A stretch of 53,830 nt of DNA from Williamsia faeni (GCA_003202005.1 QJJF01000016.1:1-53830), one strand, 5' to 3'. Numbered from the stretch's first letter, positions 24,243-33,114 are shown. Notes: a model not told the origin generated them from the sequence alone. Program-made: numbers and translations.

Positions 24243-24707
24243 ATGACCTGGTCGGAGCGACTGACTGAACTGAACATCGTGCTCCCCAAGGTGGTAGCAC
24301 CTCTGGCCGCATACGTACCGGCCGTGCAGACCGGCAATCTGGTCTACACATCAGGCCAGCTGCCGATACACGGTGGCGAGCTGACCGAGCACGGCAAGGT
24401 GTCCGAGGGTGCCGAAGGTGTGGTCCGGCCTGACGCTGCTGCTGCCGCCGCGCGGATCTGCGCACTGAACGCGCTGGCCGCGATCGACGCGCTGGTGGGC
24501 ATCGACTCGATCAAGCGGATCGTCAAGGTGGTCGGGTTCGTGGCATCGGCACCCGGGTTCACCGGACAGCCGGCCGTCATCAACGGTGCCTCGAATCTGC
24601 TCGGTGAGATCTTCGGTGAAGCCGGAGCTCATGCCCGGTCAGCGGTGGGTGTTGCCGAACTGCCGCTCGGTGCGCCGGTTGAGGTCGAACTCATCGTCGA
24701 GGTCTGA
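24243..24707 (+). CDS. RidA/YjgF-family protein (Rv3678c-like)
   Basis: The protein is 154 aa from ATG 24243, 7 bases after the small gene. It has the Rid fold with LVYTSGQLP (near 33-41), the helix AAAAAARICALNALAAIDAL, and a C-terminal VGVAELPLGAPVEVELIVEV strand pair. The deaminating RidA subgroup has an invariant Arg in the sheet before that end. Here HARSAVGV places an Arg close by, so 2-aminoacrylate/imine deaminase activity is possible. Many actinobacterial members of this longer group are uncharacterised. Its last 17 bases overlap the hypB 3' end (convergent). Confidence 0.88.
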   Translation: MTWSERLTELNIVLPKVVAPLAAYVPAVQTGNLVYTSGQLPIHGGELTEHGKVSEGAEGVVRPDAAAAAARICALNALAAIDALVGIDSIKRIVKVVGFVASAPGFTGQPAVINGASNLLGEIFGEAGAHARSAVGVAELPLGAPVEVELIVEV

Positions 24708-25455
24708 CCACCGCGGTATCGACCCAGCTGTACCACTGCTCCAAGCCTTCACCGGTCCGCGCGCTCACGGGAATCACGTGGGCGCGCGGATTCGTTTCGG
24801 CGATCGTGTCCAGAAACTGCTGCAGCTCGACGTCCAGATGCGGCAACAGGTCGATCTTGTTGAGCAGCACCACATGTACCCGGCTGAACATCAGCGGGTA
24901 CTTCAGTGGCTTGTCTTCGCCCTCGGTCACCGAATAGACCATCACGCGGGCGTGCTCGCCGACATCGAACTCGGCCGGGCACACCAGGTTTCCGACATTC
25001 TCGATGAACACCAGGTCGAGTGTGCCCAGATCGAGACCCTGGAGTGCGCGGTTGACCATCGGCGCGTCCAGGTGACATTCGCCGCCGAATCCGTTGGCGG
25101 TGTTGATGAGTGAGACCTGCGCGCCCTTGTCCTCGAGGCGCGCGGCGTCCAGGTCCGTCGCGATGTCGCCTTCGATGACGCCGATCCGAAGGGTCGGTCT
25201 CAGTGCGTCGAGTGTCGCCGACAGGATTGAGGTCTTCCCGGATCCCGGCGAACTCATCAGATTGACTGCAGGCACCCCGGCGGCGTCGAATGCGCCGCGG
25301 TTGAGGTCGGCCCGGACGTCGTTCTCGGTGAAGATGGCCTCGAGGATCTCGACCCGCTGCGACCTGGTGTCGTAGCCGCTGTGGTCACCATGGCTGTGCG
25401 TGGTGCCGTCGGCATGGGTGTGTGTTGTGTCGTCGTGACGATGGAATCGACCCAT
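24691..25455 (-). CDS. hypB: HypB-type GTPase (nickel insertion accessory protein)
   Basis: The protein is 254 aa from ATG 25455 (25464 is an equally open start). The N-terminus is a His-rich metal-binding tail (HRHDDTTHTHADGTTHSHGD). The G1 loop is NLMSSPGSGKTS, followed by IEGDIATDLDA, FIENVGNLVCPAEFDVGE and LLNKIDLLPHLD. These are HypB features rather than UreG (which lacks ENVGNLVCP). HypB hydrolyses GTP to load nickel into NiFe hydrogenase with HypA. No hydrogenase, hypA or other hyp gene is in this window. It interrupts the order known from M. tuberculosis between the RidA-like and MBL genes, together with the following catabolic genes. Confidence 0.9.
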   Translation of the reverse strand: MGRFHRHDDTTHTHADGTTHSHGDHSGYDTRSQRVEILEAIFTENDVRADLNRGAFDAAGVPAVNLMSSPGSGKTSILSATLDALRPTLRIGVIEGDIATDLDAARLEDKGAQVSLINTANGFGGECHLDAPMVNRALQGLDLGTLDLVFIENVGNLVCPAEFDVGEHARVMVYSVTEGEDKPLKYPLMFSRVHVVLLNKIDLLPHLDVELQQFLDTIAETNPRAHVIPVSARTGEGLEQWYSWVDTAVVRPRR

Positions 25456-25540
25456 ACCGCCCATGGTAGGTCGTGTGAGCTGGGTAATAGGCTTGCAGAC
25501 AGGTCCACCCAAGAAGCAGGCCATCACACAAGGAGTATCG

Positions 25541-26716
25541 GTGATCGATCCGGCGGAGCGATGGGCCCGCAGCGGGATGGCCCATCTGACCGGCGATCCC
25601 GACGGTCCACCCGACTTCAGCCGGGCGGGCATCCTGGCGATGGCCGACGAGGTCGCCGAGCCCTTCGATGTCCGGGTCGACGACCTCCTGGCGGGCAGGT
25701 CGTCGCTGATGGGGACCAGTCGCCAGGGTCGGATATCGGCGGGCGGGGCGACCCGGCTGATCCGGTGCAGCGACACCTGGGCCGCATTTTCCCTCGCGCG
25801 CGCCACGGACATCGTCTCACTGGGTGCGTTGCTGAGTACCGACGACATCATCGATGACCCCTGGTCGACGCTGGAGGTCGCGGCCCGGACCTGGGTGGCC
25901 GACGAACTCGTCGAACGTGCGCAGATGCTCGAGATCCCGGCCGCGGTCCTGGGGTCGGTGACCGCGCCACCGGTGGAGATCACGCCGTGCTGGGAGAGGT
26001 CGCGGCCGCGTTCAGTCGACAACAATCTGTTGGTGGTCGACCTCTCCGCGATGTGGGCCGGCCCGTTGTGCGGGCAGCTTCTCGGAACCCTCGGGGCGAC
26101 TGTGATCAAGGTGGAGAGTCCGGGCCGTCCCGATGGCGCCCGCGCGGGGAACCAGGATTTCTTCCGCTGGATGAACGGCGCAAAACTGCTGTTCCCGGCC
26201 GAGATCACCGGTCACAACACCGAACTGGCGGATCTGCTAGATGTCGCGGACGTGGTGATCGAGGCATCCCGGCCGCGTGCGCTGGAGTCAGCCGGGCTCG
26301 ATGCGACGACGAGGGCACCCGGGCGGGGGAGGGTCTGGGTTCGGATCACCGGCTACGGCACCGCCCATGACATGCGCAACCGCGTGGCGTTCGGAGACGA
26401 CGCGGCAGTCGCCGGTGGTCTTGTCGGTCAGGGCAGTGGTGGTCCGGTGTTCTGCGGCGACGCCGTCGCCGATCCCCTGTCCGGTCTCGAGGCCGCTCGC
26501 GCGGTGGTCGATTCACTGGGTCGGGGTGGCGGGGAACTCATCGACGTGGTGATGTCGGGGGTGGCCGCGAAATATGCTGCAGTGCAAACCGTTCCATCCA
26601 GAAGTGACCATGTGGCGGTCGCCGCCCGGATGCCTCCGATCGCAGAGCCCTCCGGCTACCCGGTCGATGCGCAGTGGGTGGCCGAGCTGATCGAGAGTCG
26701 GCGGAGCGCATGCTGA
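25541..26716 (+). CDS. CoA-transferase family III (CaiB/BaiF-like)
   Basis: The protein is 391 aa from GTG 25541, which has AAGGAG just upstream; the open frame to 25463 would overlap the hypB promoter. The class III signature is VDLSAMWAGPLCGQLLGTLG followed by ATVIKVESPGRPDG (near 170-205). The first 165 residues precede this core and resemble the N-terminal extension of some actinobacterial family members. Such enzymes move CoA between carboxylic acids. It overlaps the amidohydrolase gene by 7 bases and leads the 25.5-29 kb operon. The usual catalytic Asp cannot be placed with certainty. Confidence 0.85.
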   Translation: MIDPAERWARSGMAHLTGDPDGPPDFSRAGILAMADEVAEPFDVRVDDLLAGRSSLMGTSRQGRISAGGATRLIRCSDTWAAFSLARATDIVSLGALLSTDDIIDDPWSTLEVAARTWVADELVERAQMLEIPAAVLGSVTAPPVEITPCWERSRPRSVDNNLLVVDLSAMWAGPLCGQLLGTLGATVIKVESPGRPDGARAGNQDFFRWMNGAKLLFPAEITGHNTELADLLDVADVVIEASRPRALESAGLDATTRAPGRGRVWVRITGYGTAHDMRNRVAFGDDAAVAGGLVGQGSGGPVFCGDAVADPLSGLEAARAVVDSLGRGGGELIDVVMSGVAAKYAAVQTVPSRSDHVAVAARMPPIAEPSGYPVDAQWVAELIESRRSAC

Positions 26717-28050
26717 TCATCAACGCGCGGCGGCTCACCGGGCAACCTGTCGCATTGCGAACAGTGGGTGAGCGGATCGCGGACGTGGGAGCGGATCTGG
26801 TTGCGGTACCGGGAGAAACGGTCATCGATGCCAGGGGCGGAACCCTGATCCCGGGCCTGTGGGATCACCACATCCATCTGCGGGCCACGGTCGCGGCCGC
26901 CGCGTCGATCAGGGTCGGACCCCCGCAAGTCCACACGCCGGAGGGATTCCGGGCCGCACTGGCTGCAGCGACGCCACAGCCGGACGGCTGGATCCGCGCG
27001 GTCGGCTACCACAACAGTGTCGCCGGTGAGCTGAACCGGTATGCCCTCGATGCGGTGGTTGCTCACGTGCCCTTACGAATTCAGCATCGCAGCGGTGCGA
27101 TGTGGTTAGTGAACTCGGCCGGTCTGGCGGTTCTCGGGCAGCCCGACCATCCCACCGGGCAGCTCTTTCGGCAGGATGCTCAGGTGGCAGCGGCAACCAC
27201 CGGACATGCCACCGACTTCGGTCCACTCAGTGCTCGTCTGAGTAAATACGGCGTCACCGGTGTCACCGAGGCCACCCCGAATCTGGCTGCTGCTGATCTG
27301 GATTCGCTGGACGATGCCGTCGGTGGTGGGCAGATCCGACAGCGGGTCCTGGTGATGTCCGCTGATTCGGGCCGCGACCATCCGCATCTCGTGTTCGGGC
27401 CCGTCAAACGCATTCTCGACGACGACACCCTCGATCTCGACGCGTTGACGGAATGGATTGCCGCAGTGCATCACCGCGGTACCGCGGTGGCCCTGCACTG
27501 CGTCACCGTGGTGCAGTTGGTGGTCGCGACCACCGCCCTGCGGACCGTCGGCGTGCACACCGGCGACCGTATCGAACACGCGGCAGTGGTCCCGCAGTCG
27601 ATGATTTCAGACCTCGTCGAACTCGGCATCACCGTGGTGACACAACCGAACTTCGTGGCCGAACGCGGCGACGAGTACCTCCAGGATGTTCCGGCCTCCG
27701 AACACGAAGAACTCTGGCGGCTGCGGAGTTTGCAGTGCGCTGGTGTGCCCGTTGCCGGTAGCACCGATGCCCCCTTCGGTGATCTCGACCCCTGGGCGGC
27801 AATACGTGCAGCGCGCGATCGCCGGACAGCGAGCGGATCGGAGATCTCCGTCTCGGAACAAGTTTCCGATGCCGCTGCGGTAACGCTGTTCCTGGGTGGG
27901 CCAGGGGCTCCGGGAAGATCGCGGGAGCTGACGACCGGATCAGCAGCCGACCTGTGTCTGCTCTCTGAACCACCCGAGGTGGTTCTGCGGGAGCTGGACG
28001 GAGAACTTGTGGCCGCCACCGTGATCGGCGGACAGTTGATGGACCGATGA
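26710..28050 (+). CDS. Metal-dependent amidohydrolase (Amidohydro_3 / YtcJ-like)
   Basis: The protein is 446 aa from ATG 26710 inside the CoA-transferase 3' end. The N-terminal small beta domain leads into VIDARGGTLIPGLWDHHIHL (near 38-57), with the H-x-H metal motif. Later motifs are TGVTEATPN, VALHCVTVVQL, GDRIEHAAVVP and AGSTDAPFGDLDPW, matching YtcJ-type exoenzymes that hydrolyse C-N bonds of amides or N-acyl compounds. It is coupled to the CoA-transferase and followed after 10 bases by an LLM oxidoreductase. Substrate unknown. Confidence 0.88.
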   Translation: MLIINARRLTGQPVALRTVGERIADVGADLVAVPGETVIDARGGTLIPGLWDHHIHLRATVAAAASIRVGPPQVHTPEGFRAALAAATPQPDGWIRAVGYHNSVAGELNRYALDAVVAHVPLRIQHRSGAMWLVNSAGLAVLGQPDHPTGQLFRQDAQVAAATTGHATDFGPLSARLSKYGVTGVTEATPNLAAADLDSLDDAVGGGQIRQRVLVMSADSGRDHPHLVFGPVKRILDDDTLDLDALTEWIAAVHHRGTAVALHCVTVVQLVVATTALRTVGVHTGDRIEHAAVVPQSMISDLVELGITVVTQPNFVAERGDEYLQDVPASEHEELWRLRSLQCAGVPVAGSTDAPFGDLDPWAAIRAARDRRTASGSEISVSEQVSDAAAVTLFLGGPGAPGRSRELTTGSAADLCLLSEPPEVVLRELDGELVAATVIGGQLMDR

Positions 28051-28060
28051 GGAGTGTTCG

Positions 28061-28960
28061 ATGACAGATGTGCCGCAGTTCGGAATCTTCGTCCCCCAGC
28101 TGGGAATGGAAGCAGGCGCCGTGATCGCCGCCGCGCAAGGTGCCGAGCGGGCCGGGTTCGATTCGTTCTGGCTGATGGATCACCTGTTCGCGCCCGGCGT
28201 ACCGACCATGGACGCGCTGGAGAGCTGGACTCTCCTGTCGGCGATCGCCGCGACCACGTCCGACATCCGGCTCGGACATCTGGTGGTGTGCAACCCACTT
28301 CGCCATCCGGCGGTACTGGCCAAGATGGCGGCCACCGTCGATCGGATCTCGGGAGGCCGGCTTGATCTGGGTCTGGGCTGGGGTTCGATCGAGGCCGAGC
28401 TCGAGATGTTCGGCATCGAACACGGGTCGCGGAAAGAACGTGCGCAGCAACTGGGTGAGACCGTCGAGATCCTTCGGCTGATGTTCTCCGGCGAACCGTT
28501 CGACTACCAGGGCAAGCACTTTCAGTTGTCGGGTGCCTACGGCAGGCCGACGCCCGTGCAAGCCGCCATTCCGATCCACATCGGTGGAGCCGGCAAACAG
28601 CTGACGATGCCATTGGTTGCCGAGTATGCAGACTGGTGGAACTGCGTGGGAGGCGCGCGTGATCAGCTCGACGAACTGCGCCCACTGAGCGGAAGTGCCC
28701 GCCTGTCGGTGCAGTACGCGGTGGGCGTTGTCACCGATGAGTCGCTGCGCGCCAAGGTGATCGAGCGGACCGTCCGCCGACTGCCCGAATCCGGCTGGGG
28801 TAAGGCACTGGTCGGCACACCCGACGAGCTGGTCGAGATGTTCCGGGCCGAGATCGCACGCGGCGTGGAGTTGTGCATCGTCCGCCTCCACGACCTCGCC
28901 GACCCGGCGACCATCAAGACCTTCGGACGCGACGTGATCGCCCCGATTCTGGAGCGTTGA
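28061..28960 (+). CDS. LLM-class flavin/F420-dependent oxidoreductase
   Basis: This 299-aa protein has an AGGAG ribosome site. It is a bacterial luciferase-like TIM barrel: FGIFVPQLGMEAGAVIAAAQ, then FDSFWLMDHLFAPGVPTMDA, IRLGHLVVCNPLRHPAVLAK and ISGGRLDLGLGWGSIEAELE. The DHLF and GWG segments are typical of the F420-dependent group common in actinobacteria. It is the last gene of the operon starting at 25541 and ends about 20 bases before the 21-bp repeat array. Cofactor choice (FMN or F420) is inferred, not shown. Confidence 0.92.
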   Translation: MTDVPQFGIFVPQLGMEAGAVIAAAQGAERAGFDSFWLMDHLFAPGVPTMDALESWTLLSAIAATTSDIRLGHLVVCNPLRHPAVLAKMAATVDRISGGRLDLGLGWGSIEAELEMFGIEHGSRKERAQQLGETVEILRLMFSGEPFDYQGKHFQLSGAYGRPTPVQAAIPIHIGGAGKQLTMPLVAEYADWWNCVGGARDQLDELRPLSGSARLSVQYAVGVVTDESLRAKVIERTVRRLPESGWGKALVGTPDELVEMFRAEIARGVELCIVRLHDLADPATIKTFGRDVIAPILER

Positions 28961-28980
28961 TTGCTTGTGCGGTAGCCGAT

Positions 28981-29169
28981 TTCGGCACACTCGGCGGCGA
29001 TTTTGGCACGCTCGACGGTCGGTTCGGCACGCTCGACGGTGGTCCCGGTCGAGCGTGCCGAACGGTCCGTCGAGCGTGCCCATCGGTCCGCCGAGCGTGC
29101 CCATCCGTCCGTCGAGCGTGCCCATCGGACCGCCGAGCGTGCCCATCCGTCCGTCGAGTGTGCCTTTGT
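28981..29169. repeat. 21-bp repeat array with internal inversion
   Basis: Nine units of 21 bases fill the gap between two convergent genes. Three on the left (28981, 29002, 29023) read GGCACGCTCGACGG-like. Six on the right (29044, 29065, 29086, 29107, 29128, 29149) are the reverse complement, CCGTCGAGCGTGCC-like. At the switch point the arms GTTCGGCACGCTCGAC (29022-29037) and GTCGAGCGTGCCGAAC (29048-29063) give a perfect 16-base stem with a 10-base loop. It can act as a bidirectional terminator. The units are imperfect and carry no spacers, so this is not CRISPR. Confidence 0.9.
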
Positions 29170-29188
29170 TGCTCGTGTCTGGCAGGCG

Positions 29189-30175
29189 CTACGTCGTCAG
29201 GGCGGTGAACTTCCAGTCGAGGACCGGAGTCGTGGTTCCGTCCACCGCAACAACATCGGCGAGAGACCGCAGCTTCAGCAGGGTTCCACCGACAGTGAGG
29301 GATTCGGCAGATTCCACCTCCAGGCGACTGGTGATCGTGTCGCCCTCGTGCACCGGACCGACATGGTCGCAGGACTGCCAACCCAGAACCGTCACCAGAT
29401 TCGGCAACGCCCGGTTGGCCTGTGACAGCGCGATGCCGATTGTGTGACCGCCGTAGACCAGTCGCTCGCCACTGATCCGCGCATCATGGTGGGTCGCAGC
29501 GATATTGAGGGTGAGCCGGGCCAACTCGGGGGCGCTCGACACCACATCGGCACTGGATTCGAAGACGGTGCCGGCGGCCGGAATGTGCTGCGACGTGGGT
29601 AGTGCGGCCAGATTCCAGTCGGCCGGGACCTCGAATGCCGGTTCGTCGGCAGGTCCGATCGCGGAGAGATCGTCGGCCGCCGGCGGGCGGTTCTGCGCCG
29701 GCGACTCGGACAGCGGGATCATCGCGCACCGGTAGAAGTCGAGGATCTTGTTTCCCTCGGAGTCGGTGGTCTCCATGCGCAGAGCTGCAAGGCCAGTGGG
29801 CCGGCGTCCCGGTTTGACCGAATTCGCCCGCAATCCAACAACTTCGGTGCGGGTGTACAGGGTGTCGCCGATATGGGGGAAGCGATGAAATCGAAGTCCG
29901 CGGTAGAAGAGGTTGGCCTTCACGTGGTGGGTGGCCAGCGTCGACTGGCCGATCGCGACGTCGCAGACAAGACCGGGATGGGCCAGGGCGGTCGGACGAC
30001 CGGTCACGGCCTGGGACAGGTGTGCGTCCAGGGACAGGCGCATGCGGTCCCCGAGGATCGACTGATGCACCGCGGCGGCACCTTCGGTCAGGGTCATCGA
30101 CGGGGCGGTGTCGAAGACCTGACCCACCTCGAGTTCGTCGAAGTACGGTCCGCCGACGGATACCGGGTCAGACAT
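29189..30175 (-). CDS. MaoC-type double-hotdog hydratase (mesaconyl-CoA hydratase-like)
   Basis: This 328-aa protein contains two hotdog domains. The N-terminal one is FDELEVGQVFDTAPSMTLTE, then LAHPGLVCDVAIGQSTLATH. The C-terminal one has the hydratase-2-like segment RISGERLVYGGHTIGIALSQ, then VTVLGWQSCDHVGPVHEGDT. Length and two-domain layout match mesaconyl-CoA hydratase/beta-methylmalyl-CoA dehydratase (Mch). Its start overlaps the 3' end of the CitE-like gene by 8 bases, which supports a joint hydration-then-cleavage reaction. The identity of the acyl-CoA is inferred. Confidence 0.85.
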   Translation of the reverse strand: MSDPVSVGGPYFDELEVGQVFDTAPSMTLTEGAAAVHQSILGDRMRLSLDAHLSQAVTGRPTALAHPGLVCDVAIGQSTLATHHVKANLFYRGLRFHRFPHIGDTLYTRTEVVGLRANSVKPGRRPTGLAALRMETTDSEGNKILDFYRCAMIPLSESPAQNRPPAADDLSAIGPADEPAFEVPADWNLAALPTSQHIPAAGTVFESSADVVSSAPELARLTLNIAATHHDARISGERLVYGGHTIGIALSQANRALPNLVTVLGWQSCDHVGPVHEGDTITSRLEVESAESLTVGGTLLKLRSLADVVAVDGTTTPVLDWKFTALTT

Positions 30176-31022
30176 CTGCTTTCTCCTCTACTTTGGCCAG
30201 CGTGCGCCGTGCGGACACGGCAACTGCCTCGTCGAGCATCTGCCCGTCGAGTTGAGCGGCTCCCGCGCCTTGTGAAGCGGCTTCCTCGAGTGCGGCCAAG
30301 ATGCGCCGGGCGCGATCGACAGCCTCAGTCGACGGCGTGAATTCGGCTGTCACAAAATCGATTTGACGTGGATGAATCACCCATTTGCCATCGAATCCGA
30401 GCTCGCGCACCCATCGCGTCGCGAACCGGAACTCGTCGTCGTCGGCGGTTCCGAGATGTGGTCCGTCGATCGCGGCGATACCTGCGGTCCGGGCGGCGAT
30501 CAGCACCCGGTCCTGAATCGCCGCCCACCGCTGCGGTGGTAGACCCGGCTCGCGGCCGAGTTCGGCCCCGAGGTCGGCGTAACCGATGATCAGGCCGTCC
30601 AATTCGTCGACGGCACCACAGATGTCGTCGAGAGCGGTGAGGCCGCTAGGGGTTTCGATCAGGGCCTGGAGTGTCGCGCCGTGCCCGGCGAGCCCGGCGG
30701 CGGCGATCTCGAGGTCTGCGGGGCGGTTGACCTTGGGTACCACCACACTCGACAGACCTGATCCGGTTTGCGCCAGCGCTGCCAGATCGGCAGCGGCCCA
30801 CGGTGAATCGATGCTGTTGATGCGAACCGCGATGGTGGTTCCGGGGGCAGGTGCGATCGAGTTGATGGCCTCGACCACCAGGGCCCGGGCATCGTCCTTG
30901 TTGGCGGGTATGACGGCGTCTTCGAGGTCGAGGACGACCTCGTCGGCTCCGGCCTGCAAAGCCTTGGTCAACTTGCGCCGGTCGGATCCCGGCGCCACGA
31001 GTACAGATCGTCGGCGACTCAT
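30168..31022 (-). CDS. CitE-like CoA-ester lyase (HpcH/HpaI aldolase family)
   Basis: The protein is 284 aa from ATG 31022 with a GAAGGGA ribosome site. Motifs are RSVLVAPGSDRRKL, ADEVVLDLEDAVIP, AVRINSIDSPW, LIETPSGL (Mg-binding Glu) and IIGYADLGAELG with the second acidic ligand. These place it with malyl-, citramalyl- and beta-methylmalyl-CoA lyases (CitE/Mcl). It should cleave a beta-hydroxyacyl-CoA into a 2-oxoacid and an acyl-CoA. It is the first gene of a pair with the Mch-like hydratase and divergent from an acyl-CoA dehydrogenase. Confidence 0.9.
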   Translation of the reverse strand: MSRRRSVLVAPGSDRRKLTKALQAGADEVVLDLEDAVIPANKDDARALVVEAINSIAPAPGTTIAVRINSIDSPWAAADLAALAQTGSGLSSVVVPKVNRPADLEIAAAGLAGHGATLQALIETPSGLTALDDICGAVDELDGLIIGYADLGAELGREPGLPPQRWAAIQDRVLIAARTAGIAAIDGPHLGTADDDEFRFATRWVRELGFDGKWVIHPRQIDFVTAEFTPSTEAVDRARRILAALEEAASQGAGAAQLDGQMLDEAVAVSARRTLAKVEEKADV

Positions 31023-31197
31023 CGCATCCCTTCGAGGTCGGTCGAGCTCGTATGTACGGCCAAATCATGGTCGCCGATGTTTGCTGATGTCAAGGTGTTG
31101 GCGCACGCGGTCTCAGGTCTCACCACCTGTAGGTTGACAGCCGGCCCACCGAGCGGCGAATATGGCCGTACAAAGTTTTGCTGCCGTGGAGGATGTC

Positions 31198-32352
31198 ATG
31201 AGCTACAACTTGAACGACGAAGAATCGATGCTGGTGAAGACGGTGCGTGACTTTGTCGACCGCGAGGTGAAGCCCTCAGTGCGGGAGGTCGAGAAGGCCA
31301 ACGAGTACCCCGACAAGTGGATCGACCAGATGAAGCAGATCGGGATCTACGGTCTGGCGATCGATGACGAGTTCGGCGGCTCGCCGGTCTCGATGCCCTG
31401 CTACGTCGCGGTCACCGAGGAACTGTCCCGCGGCTGGATGAGCCTGGCCGGTGCGATGGGTGGCCACACTGTTGTCGCCAAACTCATCACGATGTTCGGG
31501 ACCGACGAGCAGAAGCAGAAGTACCTTCCCGTGATGGCAACCGGCGAGATGCGCGCGACCATGGCACTGACCGAACCGGGCGGCGGCTCTGATCTGCAGG
31601 CGCTGACCACCACGGCGAAAACCGATGGTGATGACCTGGTCATCAACGGTGCCAAGACCTGGATCAGCAATGCTCGGCGATCCGGTCTGATCGCACTGCT
31701 CTGCAAGACCGACCCGGCAGCCACCCCGCGTCACGCCGGTATCTCGATCGTGCTGGTCGAGCATGGTCCGGGCCTGACGATCTCGCGAGATCTGCCCAAG
31801 CTGGGCTACAAGGGTGTGGAATCCTGCGAGCTCTCCTTCGACAACTACCGCATCTCGCAGTCGGCGATCCTGGGTGGCACACCGGGTAAGGGCTTTCCAC
31901 AGATGATGAAAGGCCTGGAGACCGGACGTATTCAGGTCGCCTCGCGTGCACTCGGCGTGGCAACCGCGGCACTCGAAGACGCCCTGGCCTATGCGCAGCA
32001 GCGGGAGAGTTTCGGTAAGCCGATCTGGAAGCACCAGTCGATCGGAAACTACCTGGCCGACATGGCTACCAAGCTGACCGCTGCCCGGCAGCTCACCCGC
32101 TATGCCGCGGAGAAGTTCGACTCGGGCGAGCGTTGCGACATGGAAGCCGGGATGGCCAAGCTGTTCGCCTCCGAGGTCGCGATGGAGATCGCCCTCAACG
32201 CGGTCCGGATCCACGGTGGCTACGGTTACTCCACCGAATACGATGTCGAACGCTACTTCCGGGATGCGCCGCTGATGATCGTCGGTGAGGGCACCAACGA
32301 GATCCAGCGCAATGTCATTGCCGGACAACTGGTATCCCGCGGCGGCCTGTAG
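31198..32352 (+). CDS. Acyl-CoA dehydrogenase
   Basis: The protein is 384 aa from ATG 31198 with GGAGG upstream; the frame start at 31162 has no such site. It has the family signatures MALTEPGGGSDLQALTTTAK (FAD/substrate contact), RISQSAILGG, YAQQRESFGKPIWKHQSI and VRIHGGYGYSTEYDVER. The catalytic Glu lies in the C-terminal VGEGTNEIQRN. The product is a flavoprotein that makes an alpha,beta-double bond in an acyl-CoA and passes electrons to ETF. It is followed after 15 bases by a GntR regulator and divergent from the CitE/Mch pair. Confidence 0.95.
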   Translation: MSYNLNDEESMLVKTVRDFVDREVKPSVREVEKANEYPDKWIDQMKQIGIYGLAIDDEFGGSPVSMPCYVAVTEELSRGWMSLAGAMGGHTVVAKLITMFGTDEQKQKYLPVMATGEMRATMALTEPGGGSDLQALTTTAKTDGDDLVINGAKTWISNARRSGLIALLCKTDPAATPRHAGISIVLVEHGPGLTISRDLPKLGYKGVESCELSFDNYRISQSAILGGTPGKGFPQMMKGLETGRIQVASRALGVATAALEDALAYAQQRESFGKPIWKHQSIGNYLADMATKLTAARQLTRYAAEKFDSGERCDMEAGMAKLFASEVAMEIALNAVRIHGGYGYSTEYDVERYFRDAPLMIVGEGTNEIQRNVIAGQLVSRGGL

Positions 32353-32367
32353 AAGGATTTGGGGACC

Positions 32368-33114
32368 ATGGCGGGGAAGCGGAACGAGTCCGAACCGGCC
32401 TATGCGCTGCTGGCCAGGCAACTGCGCCAGGACATCGCTGCCGGACGCTACGACAACGGCGCCCGCCTGCCCACCGAGTCCGAGTTGTCGGAGCGCTACG
32501 AGGTCAGCCGCCAGACCGTCCGCCGCGCGTTCGTGGATCTGGTGGCGGCCGGCACTGTGTATCGGGTGCCGGGCCGGGGGACGTTCGTCAACGAATCCGG
32601 TGGTCGCTACTTGCGCCAGCAGGGGTCGATCGAGGACCTCATGAACCTCTCGCACGACACCACGATGGAAGTTGTGCAGCAGTTGCGACGTCGCGTCGAC
32701 GTCGAGGCCGCCGGTCGTCTGCGCCTCGACAGCGACGTCGTGTACACAGTGGTCTTCCGGCGGATCCACGACGGGATCCCGTTTGTGCTGACCACCGTCC
32801 ACCTGCCGGAAGACGTCGCGCGGCTGATCATCGATGCGCCGGAGATGGCGCAGGGCGCGGTCAGCACGTACACGGTGATCGGGCTCCTCGAACGGCATCT
32901 GTCGACGCCGATCGCCGAGGCGGCGCAATCGATCACCGTCGACCAGGCCGATGACCTCGACGTCGTCCATCTGAACTGCGAACCGGGCCGGCCGGTGCTC
33001 CGGATCGACCGGCTGTACACCGACAGCAACGGGGTGATCAGCGAATTGTCGGTCAGCCACTTCCTGCCCGAGCACTACACCTACCGCGTCACGCTCTATC
33101 GCGATCGCGGGTGA
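32368..33114 (+). CDS. GntR/HutC-family regulator (UTRA domain)
   Basis: The protein is 248 aa from ATG 32368. The N-terminal winged helix is YALLARQLRQDIAAGRYDNG, then LPTESELSERYEVSRQTVRR and GTVYRVPGRGTFV. The C-terminal UTRA ligand domain includes DLDVVHLNCEPGRPVLRIDR and ELSVSHFLPEHYTYRV. HutC-type proteins sense small carboxylic or amino-type effectors. It is the only regulator in the 24.7-33.1 kb CoA-catabolism block and follows the acyl-CoA dehydrogenase closely, so it likely controls that block. I could not identify an operator. Confidence 0.92.
   Translation: MAGKRNESEPAYALLARQLRQDIAAGRYDNGARLPTESELSERYEVSRQTVRRAFVDLVAAGTVYRVPGRGTFVNESGGRYLRQQGSIEDLMNLSHDTTMEVVQQLRRRVDVEAAGRLRLDSDVVYTVVFRRIHDGIPFVLTTVHLPEDVARLIIDAPEMAQGAVSTYTVIGLLERHLSTPIAEAAQSITVDQADDLDVVHLNCEPGRPVLRIDRLYTDSNGVISELSVSHFLPEHYTYRVTLYRDRG

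Noticed and set aside
28981-29169. Regular repeats resembling a CRISPR array
   Set aside because: The units are contiguous 21-mers without unique spacers, change orientation in the middle and have no cas genes nearby.
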